From: Stramenopiles sp. TOSAG23-2
Taxonomy: Eukaryota > Sar
Direction: 5' to 3'
NCBI GenBank assembly: GCA_900128395.1
Contig: LT649369.1
Coordinates: 1-31,641 of the forward strand
DNA: 31,641 bases
Shown here: positions 19,495-29,036 of the stretch, one piece after another
Numbering within the stretch: the first letter of the stretch is position 1
Layout of the letters: each line of letters opens with the position of its first letter
Made by a program: the position numbers and the translations under genes
Notes under the pieces: generated by a model
Database searches by the model: none
The model's input: only the letters and a program-made list of their open reading frames with translations
Told to the model about the DNA's origin: nothing

Positions 19495-20000
19495 AATTTA
19501 TTGTGCTTGTCAACTGTCTGCTTCTTAATTTTTTCCTTTGTTGAGTATAAAGACAAATAAATTATATATTTACAATAAATGATCGTTCTATGCTTGGCTA
19601 TTTAACAATTTGACGTCTTAGCATGGTTTATGTTCATTAACTTTATGCAAAGGTATATATATATATAAATACATTAGTATTAATAATAATAATATATTAT
19701 TATTACTACTAGTAGTTATATGGTATACCAGTATAGTAATAGTAGATATAATAATAATAATAATATTTTTTTAATAATAGCAAAATAATAATAATAGTTA
19801 ACAGTGCTGTGTAATGCTATTATCAGGTATGCCAGGTGGTACTTATTTACCTTTTTGCTTAGAAAAGTCAATGCTATTTGTATGGTACAAAAAGGAGATT
19901 TATCAACGAATAAGTCTGTGTGTCTGTGTAATAATAATAATAATGTGTAAAAAATATTACACTATAAAATACTTCATACTTCATATACCCCAGATATTAA

Positions 20001-20043
20001 TACCAGCGCATACCAGCAGCAGCATACCAGCATACCAGCATAC
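20001..20043. repeat. TACCAGCA minisatellite
   Basis: TACCAG recurs at 20001, 20011, 20025 and 20033, mostly as CATACCAG with AGC interspersed. It is a short degenerate tandem array in the divergent promoter region, probably slippage-derived. Confidence 0.7.
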
Positions 20044-20153
20044 ATTCTAATTCTTTAAATGAAAAATAATGCTGCGATGCTAGGTGATGGTAGACTATGG
20101 TAAATTATAGTAATATTAATAGGAAGACAGCAGTTATTACGTTATTAGTTATT

Positions 20154-20225
20154 ACTTAGCTCTTATAGCTAGACTAGGAGCTAGCTGAGCTAGCCGCCAG
20201 CTAGAGCTAGCTCTAGCTGCCAGCA
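20154..20225. repeat. CTAG/AGCT-rich palindrome cluster with a 22-bp perfect palindrome
   Basis: The tract is made of overlapping GAGCTAGC and CTAGCTC units and ends in GCCAGCAGC. Positions 20198-20219 are a perfect 22-bp palindrome (outer bases CAGCTAGAG, centre CTAG). It is markedly richer in G+C than the surrounding promoter region. It could be a binding-site cluster or a cruciform/hairpin former. Confidence 0.7.
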
Positions 20226-20427
20226 GCATTTGTAATATCACAGGATCACACAGGATGACGTTGAGTGCTGGAGTGCCAAGTGCCAAAATTACAAAAGGAG
20301 AATACTGAGAGATGGTGTTAAAAAAAAAATGTGCGTATTACTAAGTGCCTATAATAACCACAGGCTAAGTATACAGGAGGTATTATTATTACCACAACAA
20401 GAAGAAGACGGTGGTGGTATTTTTTAT

Positions 20428-20623
20428 AAAAAAATCTAGAAGTTAAAGTGTGATTTATGACAATAACATATATGGTGACAACGTCCAGGAAACCACAAAA
20501 CATATAAATCAAATCGTCCATTTCGAAAAAAATCTAGAAGTTAAAGTGTGATTTATGACAATAACATATATGGTGACAACGTCCAGGAAACCACAAAACA
20601 TATAAATCAAATCGTCCATTTCG
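20428..20623. repeat. Perfect 98-bp tandem duplication before the IQ/LRR gene
   Basis: Bases 20428-20525 and 20526-20623 are identical. Each unit starts with seven A and TCTAGAAG and ends with CGTCCATTTCG. The second unit ends 33 bases before the ATG at 20657, so the duplication lies in the leader or proximal promoter. The absence of any mismatch suggests a recent event, or an assembly artefact. Confidence 0.9.
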
Positions 20624-20656
20624 TTCTTGTCGACACAAATAGTCTCCTTTATAACA

Positions 20657-23600
20657 ATGAGACGCCGTGATCCGCTATTGAATCCCCGAGATTATGGCCC
20701 GGAGTCTAAATTTAGAAAACCAAATGGCAATGCTGTCTTTACAAGTTTTTTAGACGGTACGTTTACTCCACAAAGTGCTTTTGTATATAGAAGAAAAAAG
20801 ATAAGACGAAAAGATGATCCTTTGCCGGAAGTTTACACTATGTCGTCACCTTACAAAAAGCGTCGTCCTCGTCCAAAATCTGCCTCATCGTCAACAAGTA
20901 GTATGAAGAGAAGAAGAGCTAGTTTGAAAAATAGAACACCTACAGACTCTCCCTATAGTACACCAAGAGATTTAGGAAAAAGTAGAAGAGGCAGTAGGCC
21001 AAAAACCGCTCCGTTAAATAAGAATAGCAGTAGACGCGGTAGTAACAGTCAAATAAGTCCAAGAACACAAAAATCTGAATTTGCTATCCCTTCTAAAAGA
21101 GAGGAGTCCAAGGATGAGGCGATTGCACGCAGAAGGAAAGAAATTTTAATGAAAAAAAAAGAGCGTGTCCTTCACCTTCGAAGTATGAAACGAGTTAGTC
21201 GTAATCGCCCTGGTATTATAAATGATGATAATGAAGAAAAATACAGTTTGCCTGTCATGGTTGGAAATTATTCTCGTCCAGATGTTGTAAATTATCCCTC
21301 AACCAAAGAGAAAGCAACGCCTAAGCATTTTGAAAATGACGATGGTGGTGCAGAATATAATTCCCAAGCACAACAAAATGATATTGGAAAGCGAACAATA
21401 AATCGTGTCAAGACGACATTTACAATAAAAGAGTTGTTTACATCAATTATTCCAAAACGTATTCTTTATTCAGATTTACTTTATACTATACCATTGATGG
21501 AATTAGTTTTAGATCACTGGCCTATAGACGATCATTTTTTACACATGCTTGCGGCAAATAAATCTGTACATAAAAACTTGACATTACTACATATTGGATA
21601 TTGCCATCGAGTCACTGACAAAGGGTTAAAAGAATTAGATGGTTGTAGAAATATTGAATCATTTGATATTTCAGGCATACAGAATATAACAGATTATGGA
21701 GTGACGATGTTTGTAAAAACACATTCGCGTATAAAATCTTTTAATTTGTCTCATTGTCAAAGCATCACTGGCGTAGGGGTGCAAGCCTTAATCATGGGTT
21801 GTCGAAATTTAGATACTATTACTATGATTAATTGCAATGGGCTGACCGATAGTGCCATGCAAGCGATTGCTCATCATGCAAAAATTCCATATGCAGCTAA
21901 AATGAAACGAGTAAATTTAAAAGGTTGCACATCTGTTAGTGACGCTGGGATGATGCAGTTGATAACATCTTTGCGCGGGCATGTGGAATACCTAAATATA
22001 TGTGGGGCTAAAGGTACAACAGATATAGCATTATCGGCGTTGCATCACCATGGATCTGCATCGTTTAAGTCATTGCGTTATATTGATGTTTCGAATATGC
22101 GTTTAGGTGATTCAGGCTTAGAATGGATTTCAGAAGGCTGCGGACCAGGTTTGTTGCAACTTAATTTGCGAAATTGCAATTATATAAGTGACACGGGAAT
22201 TGAAACATTAGCTGGACGATGCACCAATTTAACGAATTTAAATCTATCCAAGTGCCATTTATTAACAGATCAATCTATGATTGCTCTTGCAAAATATTTG
22301 AATGGCCACAACATTGATGATACCGGGCACGATAACCATGCTGAAAATGAAAATGTTCGTTTAACTACGCTTTCAAAAGCTGTCCTGACTGGCGAAGTAA
22401 GTAGCGTCAAAGTTTTACTTGATGCTGGTGCAAATATTAATCATAAAGATGGAAATTTGAAATTTCCGTTATGGCATGCTTGCGAACTGGGTTATTTAGA
22501 CGTCGCTCTGTTTTTAGTACAACAAGGGGCAGATATCAGTCAAATTTTTAAGCCAACAGGGCAAACCTGTTTGCACATTGCAGCATTTTATGGACATATG
22601 GATATTGTTATGTTATTAGTTGGCAATGGTATAAGTATAAATAAAGAAGACAATCAAGGGCTGACCCCGCTGTCTGCTGCTGCTACAGAAGGAAAAATTG
22701 ATATTGTCAACTTTTTAAGTAAAAAAGGAGCAATTGGTGACCCCGGTCCAGGGCTTCAAGTATTGGACATAACAGACTGCAAATATATTTCGGATGAAGG
22801 CATTCAAGCAATAGCTACTTGCCAACGTTTGAACACTTTAACTATGGTTGGTGTCGAGCGACTAACAAAACGAGGTTTAAAAGCTTTGGCTTATTCTGCT
22901 TCTGGGAAATCTATGACGTCGTTAAACGTTTCTGGTCGTTATAATGTTTCAAATTCTGGGCTGAACGTTTTCTATGGGATAGCCAGTATAACAACACCAG
23001 GAGCTAGGGCTTTGTCGCATATGATACATTTAACAAAATTAAATTTATGTGGTTTACATCAAATTGGCAATGGCGCAATTAAATCTATTGCAACACATTG
23101 TAAGCATCTTGTAGACTTGAATATAAGTGGATGTGGCCATGTTGAAAACCATAGTATTGCTGTATTATCTCAAACTTGCACAGAGTTAAAAATTTTAAAT
23201 CTTTCAGGCGTTGTGAAATTAGGTGATGAAGGCTTAATCAGTATAAGTAAAGGATTGCGTTCTTTAGAATATTTAAATTTATTTCGTTGTGAAGCTATAA
23301 GCGATAATGGCTTAAAAAAACTTGCATCTTGCACCAATTTAACAGAGTTAAATATTCGTTGTTGTAAATGGATATCTGATGTTTCCGTGTGTGAATTAGC
23401 AAAAGGACTTCCCATCTTAAAATCTTTAAATGTGTCTAATAACTTAGATATAACAAATCGCTCGGTGGAATGCCTGGTCGATAACATGAATTCTCTTCAA
23501 AAGTTTGTTTGCAATGGTTGTCCTGAAATAGAGCCGCCCTGCTTGCAATACGCTGCACTTAAATTGCCATTGTTACAACTTGCTACAATGCGAACAGCTG

Positions 23601-26600
23601 GCTTCATAGGTTTGAGACCGTTAGCTAAAGGGGGTTACATGCGTACAAGAGAAGTCTTTTTAAAGAATGAAGAAAGGTACAATGACGCAGCACTTCAAAT
23701 ACAATTTCATTGGAATTTATATTGTCGTAGGCAGGCCGGAAAAGCTGAGTTAGACATGCGCAGGCTTCATTTTCGAGCTTTTGAACATAAAAATGCTCTT
23801 AAGATTCAAACCATATGGCGTATGTATCATTATGGGAAATTAGGGATTATCAAACGAAAAGAAGAATTGAAGCGGGAGCATGAGAAATTAGTAAAAGCGG
23901 TATGTATGGTTCAACGAAATTATCGCGGCCATCTTGGGTACTTTAAATTTTTAGGTAAAAAATCGCAAAGAAAACGTGAGACTATTGCTGCAATTAAAAT
24001 CCAAAAGATGTTGCGAGGGCATTTTGGTCGCTTATATGCAAAACAATATCGTGATGAATTAACCAAAGCATGTGTACGAGTTCAAAGATCATTTCGCAAT
24101 CATTCTGATCGCATACATAGGATTCTTGCTAGAGAAGCAAAATTGTACCGTAAAGAAATGGAACGGAAAGAAAGCACACTTATTCAGACACAATGGCGTC
24201 GATATTATGCTATAAAATCTGTTCAAGCCAAGCGAGCCAAGATGAATAATGCAGCTGTGACCATTCAAAAACACTATCGCTGCTACTATAAAAGAGAATG
24301 GTATAAAACTTGGAGAAAGAAGCTAATAGATGCTGTAAGACTAGTTCAAAATTGCTTTCGCTGTCATGAAGCAAGGTTTCATTTGCATATTAAGAAACAA
24401 GCCAAAAAATTTAGAGATAGCTTAGAAAAAGATGCATCTACAATTATTCAGAAATACTTAAGAAGGTTTTTTCAAAGAAATACTCTCAATTACCATCAAA
24501 GCAGGCGTAACGCGGCAAAGATGTTGCAAAAGCATTGGCGCGGAAGATTGGAAAAAAAGCGCATTCGATTTGACTATTTATATAAACGTTATAATAAACG
24601 TGAAGAGGAAAAACTAGTGAAAAAAGCAAAACAATTGTATGATGTATGGAGGGAGGAGGAAAAATCAACACCACAAGGTAGACGCATCAATATGATAATG
24701 CGAACAGGTGCTGCAATGATATTGCAAAGAACCAGACGCACAATTCTATGGAATAGGAGGCAAATGGCCATACAACGTTACAATCAATTTTGCAAAGAAT
24801 CGGATGCAGCTACTGTCATTCAAGCGGCTATGAGAATGTTTTTAGGCGTCCGACATTATCGTGAATTCGCATGGAGAGCAGATGAAGCTTCATATAATAT
24901 TTCAAGGTGGTTTAAAAGTTTAAAAATTAAATGGGCATTTCGCTTGAAACTTAAAGAAGCCCGAGCCATTGCTCGAGAAAAGCAGATACAGGAGAAAAAA
25001 CGCTTGATCCAACGATCTTGGGATAGGAGATATGACGCATTGCAACATAGAAGATGCGTTAGAAGTGCTAAGATTATCCAAAAACATTATCGAATACATG
25101 TAGACTATGAAAAGAGGATGGCAGAAGCACGCAGAAAATTAGCCGAGGAAAAAGCAGAGGAGATAAGGGTTCAGGAAGCAAGAGAGCGGGTAGCACAAGA
25201 ACGAATTGAGAGGCGGACCTTGAAAGGTAAATTAAAACGATTAAAAAATCACCTAAGCGATCCTGAGAAAGTAAAACAAACTATAAAAAAATATACAAAT
25301 CCTCATATCATATTGGATAAAGTTGGAAACGCTATAAAATATGTGGAAGAATTAAACGACGAGAAAAAAAGGTTTGAACGAGACCAAGAGGAGTTAGGTG
25401 CAATGGTCTACTCTATTCAATCGAGGCAAAAATCTATGGTATCTCAAAGTGGGTGCATTGATATACACGTAACAGTAGGTGAGACGAATATGGATAACTT
25501 CTTAGAAACGCAAAATGCTCATATGAAAGAAGGCCGTCCATACTTTGAGCGTGTTGGTATAGACCTTGGCTCAAAAGCATATAAAATGTCTCAAGGGCAA
25601 AAAGTGTCTCGGCCTAAATTTATATATTTATGGATGAAAATTGGAAAACAGAGGACGGCACATATTATAACAAACATAACGATCGTTCCTTCTCCGAAGT
25701 TGCACAATAAACATGAAGCAGAATTACGTAGATTGGATCTACGCAAGCAAGGGTTTCAAGTTATATGGCATCATAGACTAAAATTTGAACTTCATCTACG
25801 CCGTGATGGTCATAGCTTAATACGAAAAATTACTACTTGTGCGGATAAGAGAAAGAAGCAGCGATTGGTATCTAATTCCTGGGAGCAAATTGAACCTTCT
25901 TTTGATACGTTTGACGACCAATATGATGATGGTTCGAAATTATTCCTTTATCACACAATGCCGCCAAAAAATGCTAAAGCTCAAGAGGCCCAATACAAGG
26001 CCATTATGCCAGATGATGAATTGGATACGGCAAATATTTCAATGGATGCTCATAGCCGTGCACTGCTTTTAGAACAAGTTGAATATGTGGGTTATTCAGC
26101 TGATGATATAGACTATTTACGTGGTGTTTTTCATCTTATGGATGATGACGATAGCGGTACTGTCGATGTTGATGAATTTTTCAATTATATTAAGCAAAAT
26201 CGTACACCAATTTCAAATCATATATTTGAATTTCATGGCCATGAATTTGGTCATAGTGTCGAAGCAGAGGTTCTTGATTTTGGCATGTTTGTCAAGGTCA
26301 TCTCGCATTTTTGTTTATTTGACACTAATTTAATGGCTAGATTTTTTTGGAAAATAATTGACCCTGAAAACATGTTTGAGGCGGAAGCAAAGGATGTTTT
26401 GCGACTAATAAATATGTTGAGTGAACAATACCCTGGTATTATTAGTACAAATGCAATGAAATTAGCAAAATCTAGGTTGAAGTTAGAATATCCTGAAAAT
26501 ATTGTGAAATATAAAGACTTTTACGTGTTCGTAACTAAAATGCCTACGTTTTTATATCCAGTATTTAGGTTACAGCATTCGATACAAGAGAAATTTTTAG

Positions 26601-26758
26601 GACAAAAATATTGGGAAGATAAGAAAATTATGATGGAAAGAGCCAGACAGATGGTTAAAAAACAAAGAGATTCTGGAAACGATCCAAATATGAGACAAAC
26701 TAGAGCAGGGGATGATAAGAAAGTTTTTGTGGACGCAAAAAAGAAGAAGAAACGTTAA
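20657..26758 (+). CDS. Giant LRR-ankyrin-LRR-IQ-EF-hand flagellum-type protein (2033 aa)
   Basis: I start at the ATG at 20657; ten upstream in-frame codons begin at a TTG and are leader. Residues 1-200 are basic and disordered, with RPRPKSA and SRPKTAP motifs. Cysteine-type (AMN1/FBXL-like) leucine-rich repeats occupy about 305-550, with units such as LNLxxCxxITDxG. They are interrupted by three or four ankyrin repeats at about 567-695 (GQTCLHIAAFYGHMDIVMLLV) and resume at about 696-968. About thirteen to fifteen IQ motifs follow (about 1010-1485; AAIKIQKMLRGHFGR, AAVTIQKHYRCYYKRE), giving a long calmodulin-binding lever. Then come a coiled coil, a segment I cannot assign, and one canonical EF-hand loop (DDDDSGTVDVDE, about 1830-1841). 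The C-terminus is basic. A calcium/calmodulin-responsive axonemal role is inferred from the architecture and its divergent STPGP-repeat partner. Confidence 0.92.
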   Translation: MRRRDPLLNPRDYGPESKFRKPNGNAVFTSFLDGTFTPQSAFVYRRKKIRRKDDPLPEVYTMSSPYKKRRPRPKSASSSTSSMKRRRASLKNRTPTDSPYSTPRDLGKSRRGSRPKTAPLNKNSSRRGSNSQISPRTQKSEFAIPSKREESKDEAIARRRKEILMKKKERVLHLRSMKRVSRNRPGIINDDNEEKYSLPVMVGNYSRPDVVNYPSTKEKATPKHFENDDGGAEYNSQAQQNDIGKRTINRVKTTFTIKELFTSIIPKRILYSDLLYTIPLMELVLDHWPIDDHFLHMLAANKSVHKNLTLLHIGYCHRVTDKGLKELDGCRNIESFDISGIQNITDYGVTMFVKTHSRIKSFNLSHCQSITGVGVQALIMGCRNLDTITMINCNGLTDSAMQAIAHHAKIPYAAKMKRVNLKGCTSVSDAGMMQLITSLRGHVEYLNICGAKGTTDIALSALHHHGSASFKSLRYIDVSNMRLGDSGLEWISEGCGPGLLQLNLRNCNYISDTGIETLAGRCTNLTNLNLSKCHLLTDQSMIALAKYLNGHNIDDTGHDNHAENENVRLTTLSKAVLTGEVSSVKVLLDAGANINHKDGNLKFPLWHACELGYLDVALFLVQQGADISQIFKPTGQTCLHIAAFYGHMDIVMLLVGNGISINKEDNQGLTPLSAAATEGKIDIVNFLSKKGAIGDPGPGLQVLDITDCKYISDEGIQAIATCQRLNTLTMVGVERLTKRGLKALAYSASGKSMTSLNVSGRYNVSNSGLNVFYGIASITTPGARALSHMIHLTKLNLCGLHQIGNGAIKSIATHCKHLVDLNISGCGHVENHSIAVLSQTCTELKILNLSGVVKLGDEGLISISKGLRSLEYLNLFRCEAISDNGLKKLASCTNLTELNIRCCKWISDVSVCELAKGLPILKSLNVSNNLDITNRSVECLVDNMNSLQKFVCNGCPEIEPPCLQYAALKLPLLQLATMRTAGFIGLRPLAKGGYMRTREVFLKNEERYNDAALQIQFHWNLYCRRQAGKAELDMRRLHFRAFEHKNALKIQTIWRMYHYGKLGIIKRKEELKREHEKLVKAVCMVQRNYRGHLGYFKFLGKKSQRKRETIAAIKIQKMLRGHFGRLYAKQYRDELTKACVRVQRSFRNHSDRIHRILAREAKLYRKEMERKESTLIQTQWRRYYAIKSVQAKRAKMNNAAVTIQKHYRCYYKREWYKTWRKKLIDAVRLVQNCFRCHEARFHLHIKKQAKKFRDSLEKDASTIIQKYLRRFFQRNTLNYHQSRRNAAKMLQKHWRGRLEKKRIRFDYLYKRYNKREEEKLVKKAKQLYDVWREEEKSTPQGRRINMIMRTGAAMILQRTRRTILWNRRQMAIQRYNQFCKESDAATVIQAAMRMFLGVRHYREFAWRADEASYNISRWFKSLKIKWAFRLKLKEARAIAREKQIQEKKRLIQRSWDRRYDALQHRRCVRSAKIIQKHYRIHVDYEKRMAEARRKLAEEKAEEIRVQEARERVAQERIERRTLKGKLKRLKNHLSDPEKVKQTIKKYTNPHIILDKVGNAIKYVEELNDEKKRFERDQEELGAMVYSIQSRQKSMVSQSGCIDIHVTVGETNMDNFLETQNAHMKEGRPYFERVGIDLGSKAYKMSQGQKVSRPKFIYLWMKIGKQRTAHIITNITIVPSPKLHNKHEAELRRLDLRKQGFQVIWHHRLKFELHLRRDGHSLIRKITTCADKRKKQRLVSNSWEQIEPSFDTFDDQYDDGSKLFLYHTMPPKNAKAQEAQYKAIMPDDELDTANISMDAHSRALLLEQVEYVGYSADDIDYLRGVFHLMDDDDSGTVDVDEFFNYIKQNRTPISNHIFEFHGHEFGHSVEAEVLDFGMFVKVISHFCLFDTNLMARFFWKIIDPENMFEAEAKDVLRLINMLSEQYPGIISTNAMKLAKSRLKLEYPENIVKYKDFYVFVTKMPTFLYPVFRLQHSIQEKFLGQKYWEDKKIMMERARQMVKKQRDSGNDPNMRQTRAGDDKKVFVDAKKKKKR

Positions 26759-26994
26759 AAAGTACGAACTCGTACGAGTAAAAGTTTATATATAAAAAAG
26801 AAAATGTGCTGACTAACCAACAAAATATCAAGGAGCAAATACCCGAGATTCATCACTTGTCAACGTTACCAACTCGTGATAATTTTGTGCATTGCAATCA
26901 CAACCTATTGTCATCCAAGACAACGGTTGCTATGAATCCACCCCTGGGGAATTCAAAACCATCAAATTTTGGAAAACCTATGGACTGTTCACAT
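26759..26994 (+). other. 3' flank of the IQ/LRR gene with open but ATG-less frame
   Basis: Ten bases after the stop lies a 12-bp palindrome ACTCGTACGAGT (26768-26779). From about 26797 a frame without an initial ATG stays open to TGA at 27067-27069, running into element copy B. Its G+C is higher than in other intergenic DNA. I recognise no domain, and it may simply be transcribed 3' sequence. Confidence 0.3.
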
Positions 26995-27415
26995 CACTTT
27001 CATCGAGAGTGTTATGCTGGATTCAGACCTACTTGTGCTTATAGAGTATTAGCTTGCGGCGGCGCATGAGAGCTTTATTAATAGTAGGAGTAAATCTTTT
27101 TTCAGATTGAGAGGATTAACATATATTATTCCTGAGATTGAGTATTGAGCTTGTGCTTATAGAGTATTAGCTTGCGGCGGCGCATGAGAGCTTTATTAAT
27201 AGTAGGAGTAAATCTTTTTTCAGATTGAGAGGATTAACATATATTATTCCTGAGATTGAGTATTGAGCGGTGTAGTATTTTTCCACGGGAAGTAAAATTA
27301 TTTTTATAAAATATACTTCGTACGTCGTATGATATAATATAAATAAAATATATTACGAATTATATCATAAATAAATGATAACTTTAGATTTTAACCATCA
27401 TTTTTACGCCGTATA
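26995..27415 (+). ncRNA. Dispersed structured element, copy B (diverged, internally duplicated)
   Basis: It aligns with copies A and C from the first hairpin (26995-27011, CACTTTC/GAGAGTG, loop ATC) through the shared GATTGAGTATTGAG and CACGGGAAGTAAAATTATT blocks to AGATTTTAACCATCATTTTT. Compared with A and C, helix one swaps a G-C pair for A-T and repairs a G/A mismatch to T-A. Helix three changes TGCA/TGCA to TGCG/CGCA (27055-27066). A 118-bp part is tandemly duplicated, and an AT insertion separates the last two blocks. It lies between convergent genes, in the same orientation as the other copies. Confidence 0.5.
27032..27267. repeat. Perfect 118-bp tandem duplication inside element copy B
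   Basis: Bases 27032-27149 and 27150-27267 are identical, each running from CTTGTGCTTATAGAG to GATTGAGTATTGAG. The other two copies of the element have this part once, so the duplication is specific to copy B. Confidence 0.95.
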
Positions 27416-27502
27416 AAAAAGAAAATAAAATCTCTCACGCACGTTAATGTACAGTTATACTAGAGATAATTTTTCGTATTTGGTGTAATACTACGATATA
27501 AT

Positions 27503-28441
27503 TTATGGATTCATAATATATCCAGGTACGCTATCTCCATGTACAATTACTAAATTATTGCTAAACGATTTGATTTTTATATATTCTAAGAATTCAGGGG
27601 TTAATTTCTTTAAATTTGATTCAGCTTCTTTTTCAATTTTATATTGAAGTGAATCTGCTTTTTGTTTTTCCCGAGCTACATGCATTTTATCTGCAATCAT
27701 TTCGATTTCCACTTGTTTCTTTGCTTCATCTTCTTGTTGTTTCATATTTACTTTTGCAACATCAAATTCTTTCATAGCTTTTTGTATTTTAACAGCACCA
27801 TCATTTTCAACTTTTTTCAATATAGTACGGCGTTGTTGTTTTCGTATAAGCTGTTGTGTTTGTTGATTGGAAATTTCTGAATAATGTGCCATTAATTTAT
27901 CACTTATTATCGGTTTGGTGACACGTATAGATATCAACTCAATGCCAGGCGCCCAAATATTCAGAACTTTTCGGAGTTGAACTAATAAATTCTCATCTAT
28001 TTGATCGAATTTTGATATATAAATATCTTGCAAGGACGACGTTGAGCAAAATTGATTGATTTCATGATGCAACCTATCGACAATCCAAGTTTGTGCATAG
28101 GAAATAGAATAGTTGGCAACAGTTTCAATAACTTTCGGTCTTTTCAGTCGATGGACAACTTCAATCAGTTCAAAATAAATAGTAACACCGCCATTTGTGC
28201 CACAAGGAATATCTTTAACTCGCTCTGTTAAAAATGATAAAGATATTTGCTCAACACTATCAACATATGGTATTTTGACACCGAAACCGGGGTTCAATAA
28301 AGTTTCTTGTAATTTTCCAGCACGATAAACTATACCGACTTTTCCTGATTCTATTTGAATGATTGATTTTGGTATTGATAATATTGCACTAATAGCAATA
28401 AAAGCTATGATTCCTTGAACAATTATTGTTGGTAATGCCAT
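27503..28441 (-). CDS. ERLIN: Erlin homolog (SPFH/prohibitin-domain ER membrane protein, 312 aa)
   Basis: It is an ATG-to-TAA single exon with start context CAACCATGG. Residues about 5-24 are one hydrophobic anchor. The SPFH domain follows, with erlin-specific sequence: VKDIPCGTNGGV, a NQFCSTSSLQDIYI segment, FDQIDENL, APGIELISIRVTKP. A charged coiled coil (about 200-265) and the erlin-type C-terminal stretch KLTPEFLEYIKIKSF end the protein. Length is close to human erlins (about 340). In animals erlins form large luminal ER assemblies that promote ER-associated degradation of activated inositol-trisphosphate receptors and bind cholesterol. Here ER-membrane scaffolding is a safe prediction; the substrate is not. 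The residues between the CGTNGGV motif and the coiled coil align without gaps as far as I can judge, so it appears intact. Confidence 0.93.
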   Translation of the reverse strand: MALPTIIVQGIIAFIAISAILSIPKSIIQIESGKVGIVYRAGKLQETLLNPGFGVKIPYVDSVEQISLSFLTERVKDIPCGTNGGVTIYFELIEVVHRLKRPKVIETVANYSISYAQTWIVDRLHHEINQFCSTSSLQDIYISKFDQIDENLLVQLRKVLNIWAPGIELISIRVTKPIISDKLMAHYSEISNQQTQQLIRKQQRRTILKKVENDGAVKIQKAMKEFDVAKVNMKQQEDEAKKQVEIEMIADKMHVAREKQKADSLQYKIEKEAESNLKKLTPEFLEYIKIKSFSNNLVIVHGDSVPGYIMNP

Positions 28442-29036
28442 GGTTGTGTTATATGTGCTTGTATCTATTATGTATATTATTATTATACCCTATATCCTTT
28501 TGATTCTATTAACATACATATTACATATATCTTTTTTTAATTAAAAAGATATGTGTTGTATTAGATATTTTAGTATTAATATATTGTAGTAAATATATGC
28601 ACATAGGAAGAAGAACAAAAAAAAAAAAAAAAATGTTGGTTTTATTTTTTTTTTTCTTCATTCCTTCCCGTCGTCGCACCGCACCACCGTCCAAAAAAAA
28701 TATTCTTCTGTGACTTTGGCCTAGTATAGATATATATGTGCATATATAATACTTAACTACCAATTCCAGTATTATGAACCAAGGCATCGTTCCTAGCAGA
28801 TTACTATGAGTATAGCAGTATAGCATCGGTGTAAAAAGCATATTTATATGATATAATGATGTATTATTATTATTATTATAGATATGGAGGGAAATGCTAA
28901 AAGGAAGGAATTTATAATAAAAATTGATATAATAATTAGAATAATACCAAGTAAAATATATTGTATACATATATTTACAATAGTTTCAACGATAATAACG
29001 GATTACATAAACATCTAATATCGTTGAATTGTTATT
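28442..29036. promoter_or_regulatory. Divergent intergenic/promoter region (595 bp)
   Basis: It is shared by the erlin gene (minus) and the unrecognised 353-aa gene (plus). It contains an A-run near 28617-28633 followed by a T-run near 28643-28656, a GC-richer patch at 28660-28690, and ATT trinucleotide repeats near 28861-28880. I see no gene; long open frames on the minus strand here are translated simple sequence. Confidence 0.35.

Larger units (their letters stand above)
19495..20656. promoter_or_regulatory. Shared divergent promoter region of two flagellar genes (1162 bp)
   Basis: It separates the starts of the STPGP-repeat gene (minus) and the IQ/LRR gene (plus). From left to right it holds AT-rich TAATAATAA tracts (about 19670-19800), a CATACCAG minisatellite, a CTAG-rich palindrome cluster and a perfect 98-bp tandem duplication ending 33 bases before the IQ/LRR ATG. 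Several weak open frames here are not credible genes. Joint regulation of the two genes is inferred from the arrangement. Confidence 0.5.

Noticed and set aside
19814-20050. 78-codon plus-strand frame between the two flagellar genes
   Set aside because: It ends in the CATACCAG minisatellite and shows no domain or coding bias.
28521-28970. 149-codon minus-strand frame upstream of the erlin gene
   Set aside because: It is translated poly-T, TAT and ATA repeats, with no conserved features.
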